Below, one piece after another: positions 26,489-39,000 of a DNA stretch of 64,000 bases. The stretch is from Todiramphus chloris collaris. Taxonomy: Eukaryota > Chordata > Aves > Coraciiformes > Alcedinidae. The notes beneath the pieces are model-generated. The model did not search any database. It was given only the letters and a program-made list of their open reading frames with translations, and was not told the DNA's origin. The stretch is from the NCBI GenBank assembly GCA_025345505.1, contig JANVCC010000076.1, positions 5,257,577 through 5,321,576 on the forward strand. Direction: 5' to 3'. The position numbers and the translations under genes are program-made. Position 1 is the first letter of the stretch. Every line of letters begins with the position of its first letter.

Positions 26489-27348
26489 TACGAGATACCA
26501 GGAATCAAAGAATATTTGGTCAAACAACTCTACATTTCAAAACATACTTCAGGTCCCCTGAGGATAATTTAGATTATATAAAGCACACACGTTAAATATG
26601 ATAAAAGCTTTCATTTTTTCATGCCTTAAACATGTAGGTTTGTGTTTCTTTGCTTAACATTCCCTGTAATAAACATTCATGTCTTTCCTAGATTTGTTTG
26701 GAAAAAATGGAAGCTGATCCCACAAAACATCAAAGCAATCTTTTTTTGATTCGTAATTTCCTATCTTACATATCAATCTTTCATATCTTATTAATTAAAA
26801 GTGTGAGTTGCCTGAGTAGAATTTAGATTAGAGAGATGAGGAAAAAACCCAGAAAACTACTTGCCATTGCCTCACATCCTAAATAGACAATTTAGGGGGA
26901 TGTAAAGCAGTGTACATTGATAAGCAAATACAATGGCAGCATTTCAGATTAATTATGTCTCCTTATGTGTAACAGAAACAGAAGAAAGTTGGTGTCTAAT
27001 AATGTAATCAGTGATCAGTTAGCAACATGTGCTCTCTCACCCAGCATAACACGTAAACTCAAAAATTCAAGCCCAAGAGTAGTTCCATTGAAATCAGTCA
27101 GAATAACTGACATAACTTCTGAGGAATGTACTTTTTTAGATTAGATCCAGTAAAGCCCTTGAATACCTAATAATTAGGTGTGTCAGCCCTATGGCTCCCC
27201 AAATAGAAGCCAGAACCTCACCCAGAGTTCCCTATGAAGTGGACAAGCCAAGTTAAGTATCTCTAAATGGGATACATAAGAGGCATTTCCCATAGCTATG
27301 GCAGGAAATGTTGAAGGGAACAGGTCTATTTCTAAAATCTCACATTCC

Positions 27349-27386
27349 TCTGAAATGAGCTGAAAGCAGGAACTTTTCATTCCATT
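27349..27386 (+). repeat. 38-bp direct repeat, copy 2
   Basis: Identical to 26451-26488. This copy runs on into further ATTCC units (attccattccattcc, ~27379-27393), unlike copy 1. Confidence 0.9.
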
Positions 27387-27886
27387 CCATTCCACCTCCT
27401 CTGAGGTTTAGGTGGATTCCTCAGTTTTCTAAGGAAATATTTCTATTCACACACCATCACAGTTCTGACCAACTGCTTGAATGGAGGTATATAGCATCAA
27501 AAGTATATAGGTAGTAAAGCAGTATCTGAAAGAATAAATTCCCATTCTCCTACATGAAAAAGAGAGCAAACTGGTTTGTTGTCTTCTAAAACATGGTCAG
27601 AAGTAGCAGCAGTGACATTACACTGGAATTTCCATTGTCTTGAAAGAGCTGAACAGTTTCAGTACCTATCTTATTTAAACCTAATCAGGTTTAAGAATCT
27701 CAAGGAAATCACAGAAGTCAGAAACAAATTATCACAGAGAGATACTAAGAAGTGGTTCCTTGAATGGGTTTGCCATAGCCAAATTCTACTGAAGTCCTTC
27801 AGGAATCCCCTTTTCACACATTCTTGTAGTTTTATTCTTTAAATATGTGATAGGTGATTCATAAAGTTTCTTGTTTTACAGACACA

Positions 27887-27900
27887 TACACACACACACA
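27887..27900 (+). repeat. Short CA dinucleotide repeat
   Basis: Seven CA units, preceded by interrupted acacata. Confidence 0.8.
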
Positions 27901-28649
27901 TAATATTCTATATATACAGACATAAGTGTCTTTGGATGACTACATGCTACTGTGGAGGTTTCAGCCTTCATTTGCATGTCAAAATGAAAATAGAATACAA
28001 AGAAGCCTGATCTCACAATTCTATTTTTTTTCTTCTTTTTAAAAGCACATTTAAGAGAACCTAATGTGATGGACATTTACAACCCAATTAGAAATTCTAT
28101 TTCTGCTACAGTTCCTCTCCTTTAAAAAAAGTCTTCACAAAAGTTAACACCATTAATAGCTGCATGGGAATCCAAATAGCAGAGCAACTGTGCAGAAATA
28201 CGGAGGAATATTTAAACCAAGCAATCCCTGAATGCCAATTTGATGCTTTCTATAACCTATTAGCATGCCTGTATTTTCCTTAAGAGGATGTTGAGGATTT
28301 CTCTAAGTTTAAAATAAATTGTAGCTAAAAAATCCTCATCCCTCACAAAAATGAAACAAAACAAAAGAAACAAACAACAACAAAGAACAAACAGGGTAGC
28401 AAACTCTGTAACTGTGTTTCCTTTTAATTAACTTCGGCAGCTTCTCATCTGATGTGTAATTTCTTGACTATAATAGAGACAGTTCATTGCCAAATACTTG
28501 GCATGGTTATTTATGTCTTTCCTTCACTCGTCATGTAGCCACATGCAGAGGAAAGAAATGATTGGACTAAGGTGGATTTTGAGAAAAATGTGTTTGTTCG
28601 TTTGGAAACTGTAGTTTATTTATAAACTGCACAGATGGCTTCTGATTCC

Positions 28650-28669
28650 TTTTCAAAAGCTTTTGAAAA
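28650..28669. repeat. Perfect 20-bp palindrome
   Basis: TTTTCAAAAGCTTTTGAAAA is its own reverse complement with no spacer. It is AT-rich, so it may be chance or a product of local template switching. Confidence 0.85.
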
Positions 28670-31088
28670 TAATTAAATCTGTTTGATGATGAATTATAAA
28701 ATGAATTTAAGAGGTGAATTTCTGTTTATCCAGAATAAGTGTGTGTATGTAGTGATTATGTGGAATTGATTACTGATTGAGACAACACAGTCTTAATTGC
28801 TGGGTGGAAATGTGTTGTCTGTCTGTATCATGGCTCTTATGTCCCTTCTCAAGCTTGTATCTGAGATTATGGCTTAAAGCCAGTTCTCCTTTTCTTCTCT
28901 ATTTGCACCTTTTTCCACCTCATAGGAAACATCAGAGATGCAATTTTTTGTGTGTCTTTGATTTAACAAAGAAGGCAAGCAATGGTTATAGAAACCTTGG
29001 AGTTTCCTTTCTCCTCTGAAATCTCTTGGGTTTTAGGGTATACATAGGGTGAAAAGTCAACATAGTATTTGGTCTAGTGAGGCATATTGTTTTAGTTGAA
29101 CTAGTCCTACATTTCTAAGTGTTCAGCCTTACGGATAGGTTTTGATTTCTAACCAAAGTTAAATTTTACAAAGGAAAGCTCCTTGGTAGTAATATTTCAA
29201 GCATGGAAAGACCAAATTTCTAAGACTTTATTTTTTATTTTATTGTCCTTTTATTGTACTGCTATATTTGAGGTCATTGAGAGATACATCTGAGTGCCTT
29301 TTGGGTTGTATGTTGATCATAATGCTTCTGAAGATGGGCTGAACATCTGAATTCTGCTTTCCATACAAATTTGCAGGCTGGCTGATAGTTTGTGCTTGAA
29401 ATGCTAAAGGGTTCAAACTGTAAAAAATTATGTTTGTCCTGGGAAAAGGTATTTTTACACTGATATGGCAAAGGAATCTCTAGTCAGATCAAGAAACTAC
29501 TCTTCTAGCTCTAAGAGGACAACTCCGTCTTAGAGTTTTTACATTCAGGACAAGGGGCCAAATAGATACAGAGGATCCAGCTGTGGCTCATGATCCTTGC
29601 ATAGCTTCATTCTGGGACTACTTAGCAATGTGGAAGGCTCACCTGGGACCAAAGCTTCTGGTGAATTTGTGTTTCTATGTGTAGGAAATGATGGCTGAGG
29701 CCAGTGTTGCTGGGTCACCCTGTGTGTCCATCTCAACTCAGCTCTGCCCCAGAAAAGAAAAGGAGCCATCATCATAGGAACTTCTCTGGGAACTCCCCTC
29801 TTTTTCCCCAGCTTTCTATAAGTTGTCATGTGGCTCTTAGATTTATGAAGATATTTTAGTGTTGCTTGTATGGTCAGTGTTGCATGGCTAAAACCATGCG
29901 TATGAACGAGCATTGTAAAGAGTCATCTGAAGGACAGTATAGAATTTCATTTTGCATGAGATCTCTGTCTCTCTAGAGTTATTATTTTCAGTGAAAAACA
30001 ACATATCCCCTGACAAATCTTATACTTGTTTCTCTACTACCATTTTTATAGGAAGAGGGCATTTTATACTTGATGTTTCTGAGCTGCAGCTCAGGAGTTA
30101 TCCACTGACCACATTAAAATAATGTCAACCAGAAAAGAATATGTTTAGACCAGTTCTGGTACCCATGTTTCAAATCCTGTGTCCCTTTTTTTTTCTATTT
30201 CTTTCCCTCTATACCATTCCACTCATAAGAATTTATGAAACAATTCAGAGCTGCAGTTATTATTTCCAATACTTCTTAGCACCACCTACCATTCTAAAAA
30301 GTGACCATTATTTGCAAAGTAATAGCTCAGTGTGAAATGCACTGAAGAATCTGGAATAGCGTGGCAGTGACAGTGTACTTGACCTAGAAGATCACTATAG
30401 GTCTCTTTAGGACAACTCTTTTTTTGTCTAGATTTGATTTTTTACAATGCCTATGACTTGAATTCTCAATCCAGTCAGGCATCAAACCATATATTTTCTC
30501 TTGTTATGTTAAAAACATTTAAAAAATTTACTGAATCTGTGAGGTATCAGAAATTATTCAAAGATCTTGATTCTGTGAGGCTCTAATTGCATTCCACAGC
30601 CCAGAACATGGTGCTGACTTTCCATGACAAAAGTGCTGAGAGGAGTAAAGTGTAGATAGTTGGTGTTTCTCTTGGATCACAAAGTAAGAGATCATTAAGA
30701 ATGAATCTCATAAATTCATATTGAGATTATCCCTCATTGTTTTACCTAGTAATTGGCTATCTACTGATAATCTCTCATCTGTCAGGGATGATAAAATGGA
30801 TTCTTTAGGAACATAAAATCCAGGATATCTGTGAGATGGTCAATAACATGAATAGAGATGAGTTCTTTCCCACAAAGTAATTAACCTGTGTTCCAAGAAA
30901 CACAGGAATCTACTAGCTGAGTTTCAGTCTGAAAGCTGTGTGACTGAAAGCACCCCTAGTCTGCAGTAAATTCTCTGAGGAGTGGCAAATGCCACCATGA
31001 CATGATTAATTTCTAGTGCTGTTGAGATGCTTCAAGTATAACACTTGAGATGTGGGATCCTCTTAAGTGAATCACAGACTCATACCTA

Positions 31089-31123
31089 AAAAGGTCAAGT
31101 CATCTTGACCTGAAAAGGTCAAG
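31089..31123. promoter_or_regulatory. Cluster of three AGGTCA half-sites
   Basis: AGGTCA occurs at 31092-31097, its reverse complement TGACCT at 31106-31111, and AGGTCA again at 31116-31121. The first two form a perfect 8-bp inverted repeat (AGGTCAAG, 4-nt loop, CTTGACCT). Copies one and three share the 11-mer AAAAGGTCAAG. AGGTCA is the core half-site of many nuclear receptors. Binding is inferred only. Confidence 0.35.
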
Positions 31124-32148
31124 CATGTTCTCAGAAGATATGCCACTATAGGAATAACTGGTTTCATAGCAGGAACTTCCTAATGTTCAGCTTGACTTTT
31201 TTTTTCTTGTCTGAATTTCATTGCTTACGCCAGTGGAGTTTCAGGAAGACTTTTTTCCTAGACCTGCTTGACCAGACTTCCTGCTTGGCAAAGAACTTCT
31301 AATTTGGCAAGGCCAAAATCTGTTACTGAATAGGCTATTACTTCAGCCTAAATCCATAGCAGCAAAATCTGAAACCCCGCAGAAGAAAAAAAGGGAGTTG
31401 TGGACAGGACAGTCTTCCCTGGACTTCAGTGGGAAGTATCCCTTTCTTGTCTGAAAGGCCACAAGCAGTGTTACCGGTAATTTATGACTACATCCCGCAA
31501 TTTGCTGTGTTCTTTAGGTAAACTCACCTCAAGGGACATGACTTCAGCATACAGTAGAAGAGGGCAAAGAGATATACGTAGTTGGTACTTCACCGTGATG
31601 TAATACCAAGCTATGTAGAGGCATGAGTTCCTGAAAGCTGTATATCACTACCAGAATGCAGCTGATCCCAACTAATTAGGTTTATCTACAAGGCTAATTA
31701 GCTCATATGCAATGCCTTACTACTGTGGCTACAGTGTTTTCAGCTCTGAAGCAGGCTCAGCTGACAGCAGGCTAGATCTTTCTTTGCTATGCAGATGTGC
31801 AAATACATGCTAAACTACCTACTCCCTGAGGAACTAAGAGGACCTCAATTCTCCAACAAAAATGTCAAGTGAAGCCTTCCAGACATAGATCCAGTTCCCT
31901 TCTCTGGCCTAATATTTCCCTAACTGTCCCAGCAAAATGGAGCAAATTCAACACTAATGCTTGACAGACACCCAGCTTAAGGGGATCAAACTGTCCACTA
32001 GCTAGTACACACTCTTGGGAGAGCAGCTGTGGTTGAAATGGTCATAGTGGGTAAAAGACTTAAATCCATGTCTTCCACCTACCAGACAAAAAAACCACAG
32101 TAGCATAAAATACTCTGGTCTAACTCATTTGCTGGTGTGCATTCCATT

Positions 32149-32207
32149 TTACAGTCTCAATTGTATTCTAATTCAGATAATCACAATCTGAATAATTGAG
32201 ACTGTAA
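32149..32207. repeat. Bulged long hairpin (14-bp plus 8-bp stems)
   Basis: TTACAGTCTCAATT (32149-32162) pairs perfectly with AATTGAGACTGTAA (32194-32207). Inside it, ATTCAGAT (32171-32178) pairs with ATCTGAAT (32186-32193) around a 7-nt loop. The only interruption is an 8-nt bulge on the left arm (32163-32170). Confidence 0.85.
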
Positions 32208-32933
32208 CCTACACTTGCAGTTAAAGGACAATGGTATGTCTATCCTCTGAAACTCTCATACTTAACAATATTGTGCTAAGAATCTGCTCTGCCCTCTACA
32301 TGGTGCACCCATATTTTGGACAGAAGTGAGTAATCTCTTGACAGATGCAATCTGAAAGTCCTCAGACATTTGGTATGAGTTTCTGGTTGCATGTGACTAT
32401 CAGCATATGGTGTATTTTTATCTTTTTATTTCTTAGTTTTCTATGAGTGCTTCAATTAGTTCTCTAATGGGCTAAGCTAGAAAAATGGCACAGTATTCTG
32501 GAATTCCAAAGTTCAGCAAAGACTGGGCCATGTGAACTGGGTTTCAGATATCTGTAGAGAAATGTGTGATTAAGAAGAGAGGAAAAACTAGCTAGGCTGG
32601 GATCGAAGAACTGAATTTGAATATGGGAGGGAGAAGTTAAAAAGGAATCCTTAAATAGTTGAGATAAGTTTTAGTATCCTTATATCTTTATTTGAACTAG
32701 ACTGTTAACATTCATGGCCTATCTCACATCTATGTCCCTTGAGATATGCCTTGTATAATTCATCACTTAGGGAATAACACATTTGTAAGATGTGATGTTG
32801 ATGTAGATCTATCCTTCCCGGGCTAGCTAATGTCAAACACCAACTCTTCTCCTGTATAAGGCAAAGAAGCTTTGCAGGAGTGCACTCAACACATTCCATT
32901 TTGTCCCAAGACTCTCAAAAACCAGTTTAGTAT

Positions 32934-32957
32934 GATACTTTTTTTGATACTTTTTTT
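32934..32957 (+). repeat. Tandem 12-bp duplication
   Basis: GATACTTTTTTT occurs twice in direct tandem (32934-32945 and 32946-32957). It looks like a simple slippage-type duplication. Confidence 0.85.
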
Positions 32958-35871
32958 GTGGTATTGGCTAGCAATTCCTCCTTGCTAGACAGTGGTGTGC
33001 AGAGTTTGTTACAGTACCAGGTCTATAAGACTAACACGACAGTATTTTCTTCCATTTTCTCTGCCATTCCTACCCATTCCCCTGAGGAAATTTTTCATTA
33101 AATTTGTGTAACTATTAAAAAAGGTTAGTTATAGAAAGCATACTGTGTGGAGTATGAATCCCAGCTAAATCTTTATGTGCATAAACATCTTTATCTTAAT
33201 GTATCTTGCAAAAGATAGAAAGAGGGATGTTTTACTAATAGGACTTCCAGATAAAATAGACAGCAGATAAATTGCAGAATCTCTTGCTAGTTCTCATATT
33301 CATTTGGATATCACTGAATTTGCTCTCATATCTTTGAAATCTCAGATTACTCAGACATAGCTAGTTTCATGTAAATTCAATACAAGTTGGCTGAAACTTT
33401 TAACAACTCAAGGAGTATTAATAGCTTTCCAGATCTGACTTGTTCAAAATGCTGTTCAGACATGACCTCCCTAATCCTTCCAAGATTTCAATAAAATGTT
33501 TACCATATATAAGTAGTGTTTTAGAGATGAACAAATAACTCATAATACTTTATTTATTGCCAGTTGTACATTTCTGCAAATTAATCATTTGTGAACATGT
33601 TGCAAATATTTTACCCATGCATTATTCAGAAGAATCTGGTAAATTCCTGAATAAATGTTTTCTTTACCAGCAAATCACAAAGAATTGAAAAAAGTAGAAT
33701 GCAGGAACAAAATTGAAATGGAGCTGCTTAGCAGTGATGATCATGTGATACCGTGTCAGTTGATAATTTGTGTATTTATATAAATTGCCAGCACAGTGCA
33801 AATTTTGTAATTTACAATTGCATAAAGCATTGGAATGTTGGGGGTTTTTATTTTTCTGTATAGAATTTCTGTCTGGCTATTATCTCTTGCTGGCAAATCC
33901 TGTCATCTCAAACATCCCTCAAAAGGCAACCCAAAAAGACTGCAAATGAGTGCGAGCACATTTTCAAAGTCATATTCATATTGTTAACTTCAGTAAGTTA
34001 TTATCTCTCAATATTACTAAAGAAAAGACAAAGCAAATAAACCACAAGTAATATCAGCTTTTGGTCAGTAAGAAACATACATTCTCAAACACAGCTGTGT
34101 TATGCTAGGTATGTAACAAAAGAAAAAAACTTCAATACATAATTGAACTCTTACCAACTATGTAATAATATCCCAAATGAGTGTTTATTTTTCATTTCTA
34201 AAATATTGGCTTTCAGTTTTATTTAAGCCAAGTTGTTAAGTAGGCAATGGATGTGTGGCCTAGTGTGACGATTCCCAGTTCTAAGATAAACTCCCTGGGT
34301 TGTAATAGTACTCAGGTCCTCCCTTATCTATTGCTCTGCTAGAAAATCAGGAACGTGGAAATGTGCAAAAACAGAGTTTCTGTCTCACTAATTTTATGCA
34401 GTCTATTTTGTGCCTCTGTCCCAGCCTCACACAAAACTCCTGCCTGCAGAGTCGCTCAGAATTACTTTTTTTTTTTTTATTTGTATAGAGAAAGCAGTTT
34501 CCCTCAGAAGTAATTTTCTTTTCCTTGACAATTCCCACATAAATTATTTAGAGCTCAGAAATGAAAAATGCTTTCCTAACTGCCACCTCTACATACTCTG
34601 AGTGAGCTCCAAGGGGCAATCTGGGGAAGGTTCCTTCCTCGTGCATTCTCCATCTGTGGAGGGGCACTTGCTGACATTTGCACCTGAGGCCTCTCCTCAG
34701 GGTCCCTCTTTTCTGGTTGGGCTTCGGGAGACAGCTGGCCTGGCTTTGTCTGGGTAAGCTCAGGAGGAAAGTATCAAATTTTAACAAACAAGCTGCTGCT
34801 GTTGCACCAGAAGGAGCCAAGTTCATTGATTCCGGGCTATATTTAACCTGCAGAACTAACAGGGTTTAAAAATTGGTGACTTTTGTTGGCTTTTTTGGGG
34901 GGCAGGGAGGGGCACGGAATGAGAGCTGATGATGATGTCTGCACGTCTAACAAGGTTATGTCTGCCCTTTTGAGGAAGAAGATGCTATTGCTGTAGCAAT
35001 GCCTTACCTAAAGCCATGTAAGAGGGGCAGGCTGCTTTGTGTGGATTTTACCCAGCAAGCTTAGCAGTCCAAAAGCTTCCATGCCTCCCAGCCTCCTCAC
35101 CCAATTCATCGTATGATGTACTCACACCTGCACTTTCCCTCCTAGAGCCAGACTGGAACCAACTATTATGTGTCTCTGAAAACAAACATGGCTATTATGG
35201 TCTAAAATTAGGATACTTTTCCTTCCCTTCCACCTTTCACAGGGGTCATCAACTGACTAACAGGGAGAGTGCTGAAATTCAGTAAGTTTCTGTTTATATA
35301 CAGACCAGGTCTGGTTTTAGTATTCTTCGTAACTGGAAAAGACAGGCTTAACGGTTAATTCCCACACAGTTATGTTTAGGGCACAGCCTAAATGTGGCTA
35401 TGTTATATGTGGCTATGGCAAGACTGGCACAGACAGACCTGGTACTAACAGAAGTTGTTCCATGAATTAATTCAAATAAAATTTGTCTTTTACTTTCTTT
35501 ACATAAGAAAATATTTTACCAGTGGCTATAAATCCAATGTAATTCCTCTCTCCTCTCAGATTTTATATATAGGAATGCAGTATGCGGAGTTATCATAATA
35601 TAGATGCTGGGACTAAACCAAACACTGTTCACAACTGGCTTGACTCAAAGTTCCTCAAAATGAGTAGAAAACCTCCCTTGATTTTGGACGGCTTTGGTCA
35701 GGTCCATATTAGGCATGAGAACCCCTAAGGATTTATCTGTAGGTACAGCTAGCAGTTTGCTTATGCAAATACCAAGTGTTTCCTGAGTCGTTTGAATGTT
35801 TGCATTTTGTAAAATTCACCTACTCTTCTGGAACTTTAAATGTTTGTTTTAATTATTCTGGCGTGCTGCAT

Positions 35872-36024
35872 AGAAGGGAGAGTGGATGGGAAAGGGTAGG
35901 GGGTAACAAAAAGGAGAAATGAGTGGAGATGAGGGAGAGGAGTTGAGGTAGAAGCCAAGAAGTAAAATCAAAAGGAAGGGAATGGAAAGACAGTAGGGAG
36001 GAGAGTGAGGGAAATGAGAAGGAG
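35872..36024 (+). repeat. Purine-rich (GGGA/GAGA) low-complexity tract
   Basis: About 150 bp strongly enriched in A and G on the + strand with few interruptions. Typical of degenerate polypurine microsatellites. The open frame on the opposite strand is an artefact of the composition. Confidence 0.8.
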
Positions 36025-39000
36025 CACATCCTGGCGATGTCCTGGTATAATTTTGAATTGCCTATTGTTAACCTGCAAATGAAAGAAACACAAGTGGAAA
36101 TACACAATACTGAGCAGCAAGATGGCAGCTCATGCTCTGATATATCTGTTGCCAGGTTCTTGCTGTGTGGTGTGTGCTAGGAGGGCTGACCAGGATGAGG
36201 GAGGGGCAGAGACAGACTGAAACCACCTGCAGAGAAAAATGGGTCTTCCTTCTCTCCTCAGTTTCCCCCTGTACCTCACCATCCCCCCCCCCACCCCGTA
36301 GCCTTCTATGCAGCTGCTTGTGGCTTAATTAGTCACTAACGCATTCAGCGTGTCTGGACATCTGGTGGCATCTGCTGTATGTGGGTTTCCTGTCCCACTT
36401 CCAACAGCAACGTAGCAACTAACTGGGTAGAGTGGTGTGGAATCTGGGACCAGGGACTGGTACTGTCGTGTCCTGCCTGTGCTCTGCTGAGACTCATGTG
36501 GGTCAGCCAGGGGCTGAGTGCTTTGGGACTGTGCTAGGAACAAGAAAGCTGGTGGGTCCACATGGTCTGCCACAGGAGAAACCTTGCTGAAAAGAGTTTC
36601 TTATGCCCTACTTGAGCGATTCTGGCTGTTAAGATTTTTTGCCTGTGTTGGATTAGCGAGTTGTTTAGGGATCTGGGGCAAACCAGTAAAACAGGCTGAT
36701 GAATCTACGTGGTAGGTGCCAATCTGGGTTGCTGCCTTTTTCAGAAGTAAACAACTAGGAGCCATTGTTCATCTTCCTAACTCTCTGCAGGACACAGGCT
36801 GTAAATTACATCTAGGAACAAAAGGTTGATGGGAGTAGAACCGGGTGCCCAACTTCCCAAGGGAGTGCTTTGCCCTCCAGCCAAAAGAGTAACTTTTCTG
36901 GCTTAAACCTGCACAGGCTCTTCTTATGCCTTCCCATCAGCACTCGGAGCCCAGGAAAAGTGTGCAGTACAGGATTTGCTACACTGAAGCATTTACAACC
37001 GTTTCCATTACAAAACCTGGTTTCAGGGTTGTTCATGGAAATTAAATCTGGTCTGAAATGAAGGAAACAAGATTGCAGTCTAGGGACACAGGAGGAAATC
37101 TTATTTAAAATACCATATATTATTGAGATTACAGTTAAATGGGTATAAAATCCTCCCCCCTCCCCCAAAACTGATTTACAGTGAGTTTCACAGACCAGCT
37201 GTATCTGTGCAGAATGTACATGGCCATGACCAGAATTACCTAATGAGATTTGTGCTTTTTATATTCAAGACTATGTTCTTCAACTCCCCATAACAAGCTT
37301 GAAATTTCCACCAAAATATGTTCAGAGGATTTCTTTAATGAAAAAAAAAAAAAAGTCTTTCTGCTGATATTGGGAAAAAAAGAAATAAATTTCAAATTAG
37401 GAGCTTCCTTTTTCAAAGTTCCTGTATTTTACAACAGAAATGACAGCTACTTCGACAGAAGCAAAATTTCTTTCTTCCCCCCTTTGCAATTGCTCCCATT
37501 TGTTAGTGAATCTGATCTCCATTTTTTTTTTTTTTTAATCTTAAGTTCAGGTACCTTCAGTTTCTGGTCTGTCCATATAATAAAATCTAAATAAACACAG
37601 ATTATAGGGAGAGGCTGCACCACTGAATTCAGGGAACTTTTGGCCTTTGGCTTCATCTAGGCCAGAATTTCATCCTCTGTGGGTATTTCCATTAAAATAT
37701 CTCTTTATATTGCTGTAAGCCATGCATGTTTCTTTTCTAGGGCTCCAACACATGTGCTCCCTAATAGGATTTTTATCAAAATTAATTGGGGCAGGTTACA
37801 GTTCCCATACATGATAAAATCAAGAATGAGTTATTGTAGTGTTCCTGTACTATATTGTACCTATCACAGATTCAGTATCCGCTGTGTCAAAAGGCTTCAC
37901 AGCAAAATACTTTTATAAATGCTGGGGGTTTATCCTTTCTAGTTGTGTTGTTTGATTCTTTTTTGAAAACTTAATTCATTTGGTACCATTTATTATTTTA
38001 CAGATTTTCAGTGACAGTAATTTAACTGCTTGTTGCCAAAGGAGTAAGGAAATTCCAAAAGCTCAAACATGTAACCATATGATTTGTGTTGCTAACAATA
38101 ATGTCATGGGAACAAATCCATAATGGGAATAAACTGATAGGCTCAATTTGAAGTGATGCTCTGCTGCATTTCCTCAACTGAAGATCTGCTTTAGGATTGG
38201 GGTTTTTTTTGTTCCTATATGTTAAGAGTATCTTAAACTAAAGGAAAAGTTATATATTTCTCACAAAGAAATGCCCCAAGCTCACTTAAAAAAATTCCCT
38301 GAGAGCTGTACATCTCTTCTGACTAAATTTTCTGGGTACCATAAGGCCCTGGACCCAGGCTAAATTTGGACCGATATCTACCTCAGGCCAACATATTTTA
38401 GGGAAGAAATTCCATATTTAGGTGGGAAAGAAGGAAATATTTTTGTGTCAGCTTTTTTATTTGTCAGTGGCAGCTCTTTGAAGCACTCAGTGAGCTGGAA
38501 TGCAAGTATTAATGAATCCTAGGCTGGTGTGTAAGCAGGCAGATGGCATGTGAAATGGACAAACTTATGTGTTCTATATATACAGTTTATTAATTATTTC
38601 TGTGGTTTATTAAATGAAATTACATACTACGATGAATTATTTTTCATGTATACATCTGTCTTTTCATTTTGCATTAGGTACTAGCATATCCATGCACCTG
38701 GTCTAAACATGACTAATCTTAGCCCGATTTAGTAGGGAAACAAGCAAGAGACTTTCCAAAGTGGAATACCACCCACCCCTGTCAAACACATGCAGAAGTA
38801 CTGAGAAGTCCAAGATGCATATCAAATAATATTTGGTCTTGAGAAAACAACCTGTACATAAACTGATGTTAGAAGTGCTAGAATTAGAAATGTCAGACCA
38901 TGAAGAGACTAGGAATTTCCACTCCTGGGAAAATAAAGGTTTTGCCTCCATAACACTTTTCCACATCCCTGAAATGGACATTATTCTCCACCTGTACTGA

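Noticed and set aside
35853-36107. 84-codon Ser/Leu-rich minus-strand open frame
   Set aside because: Artefact of the purine-rich tract read on the other strand.
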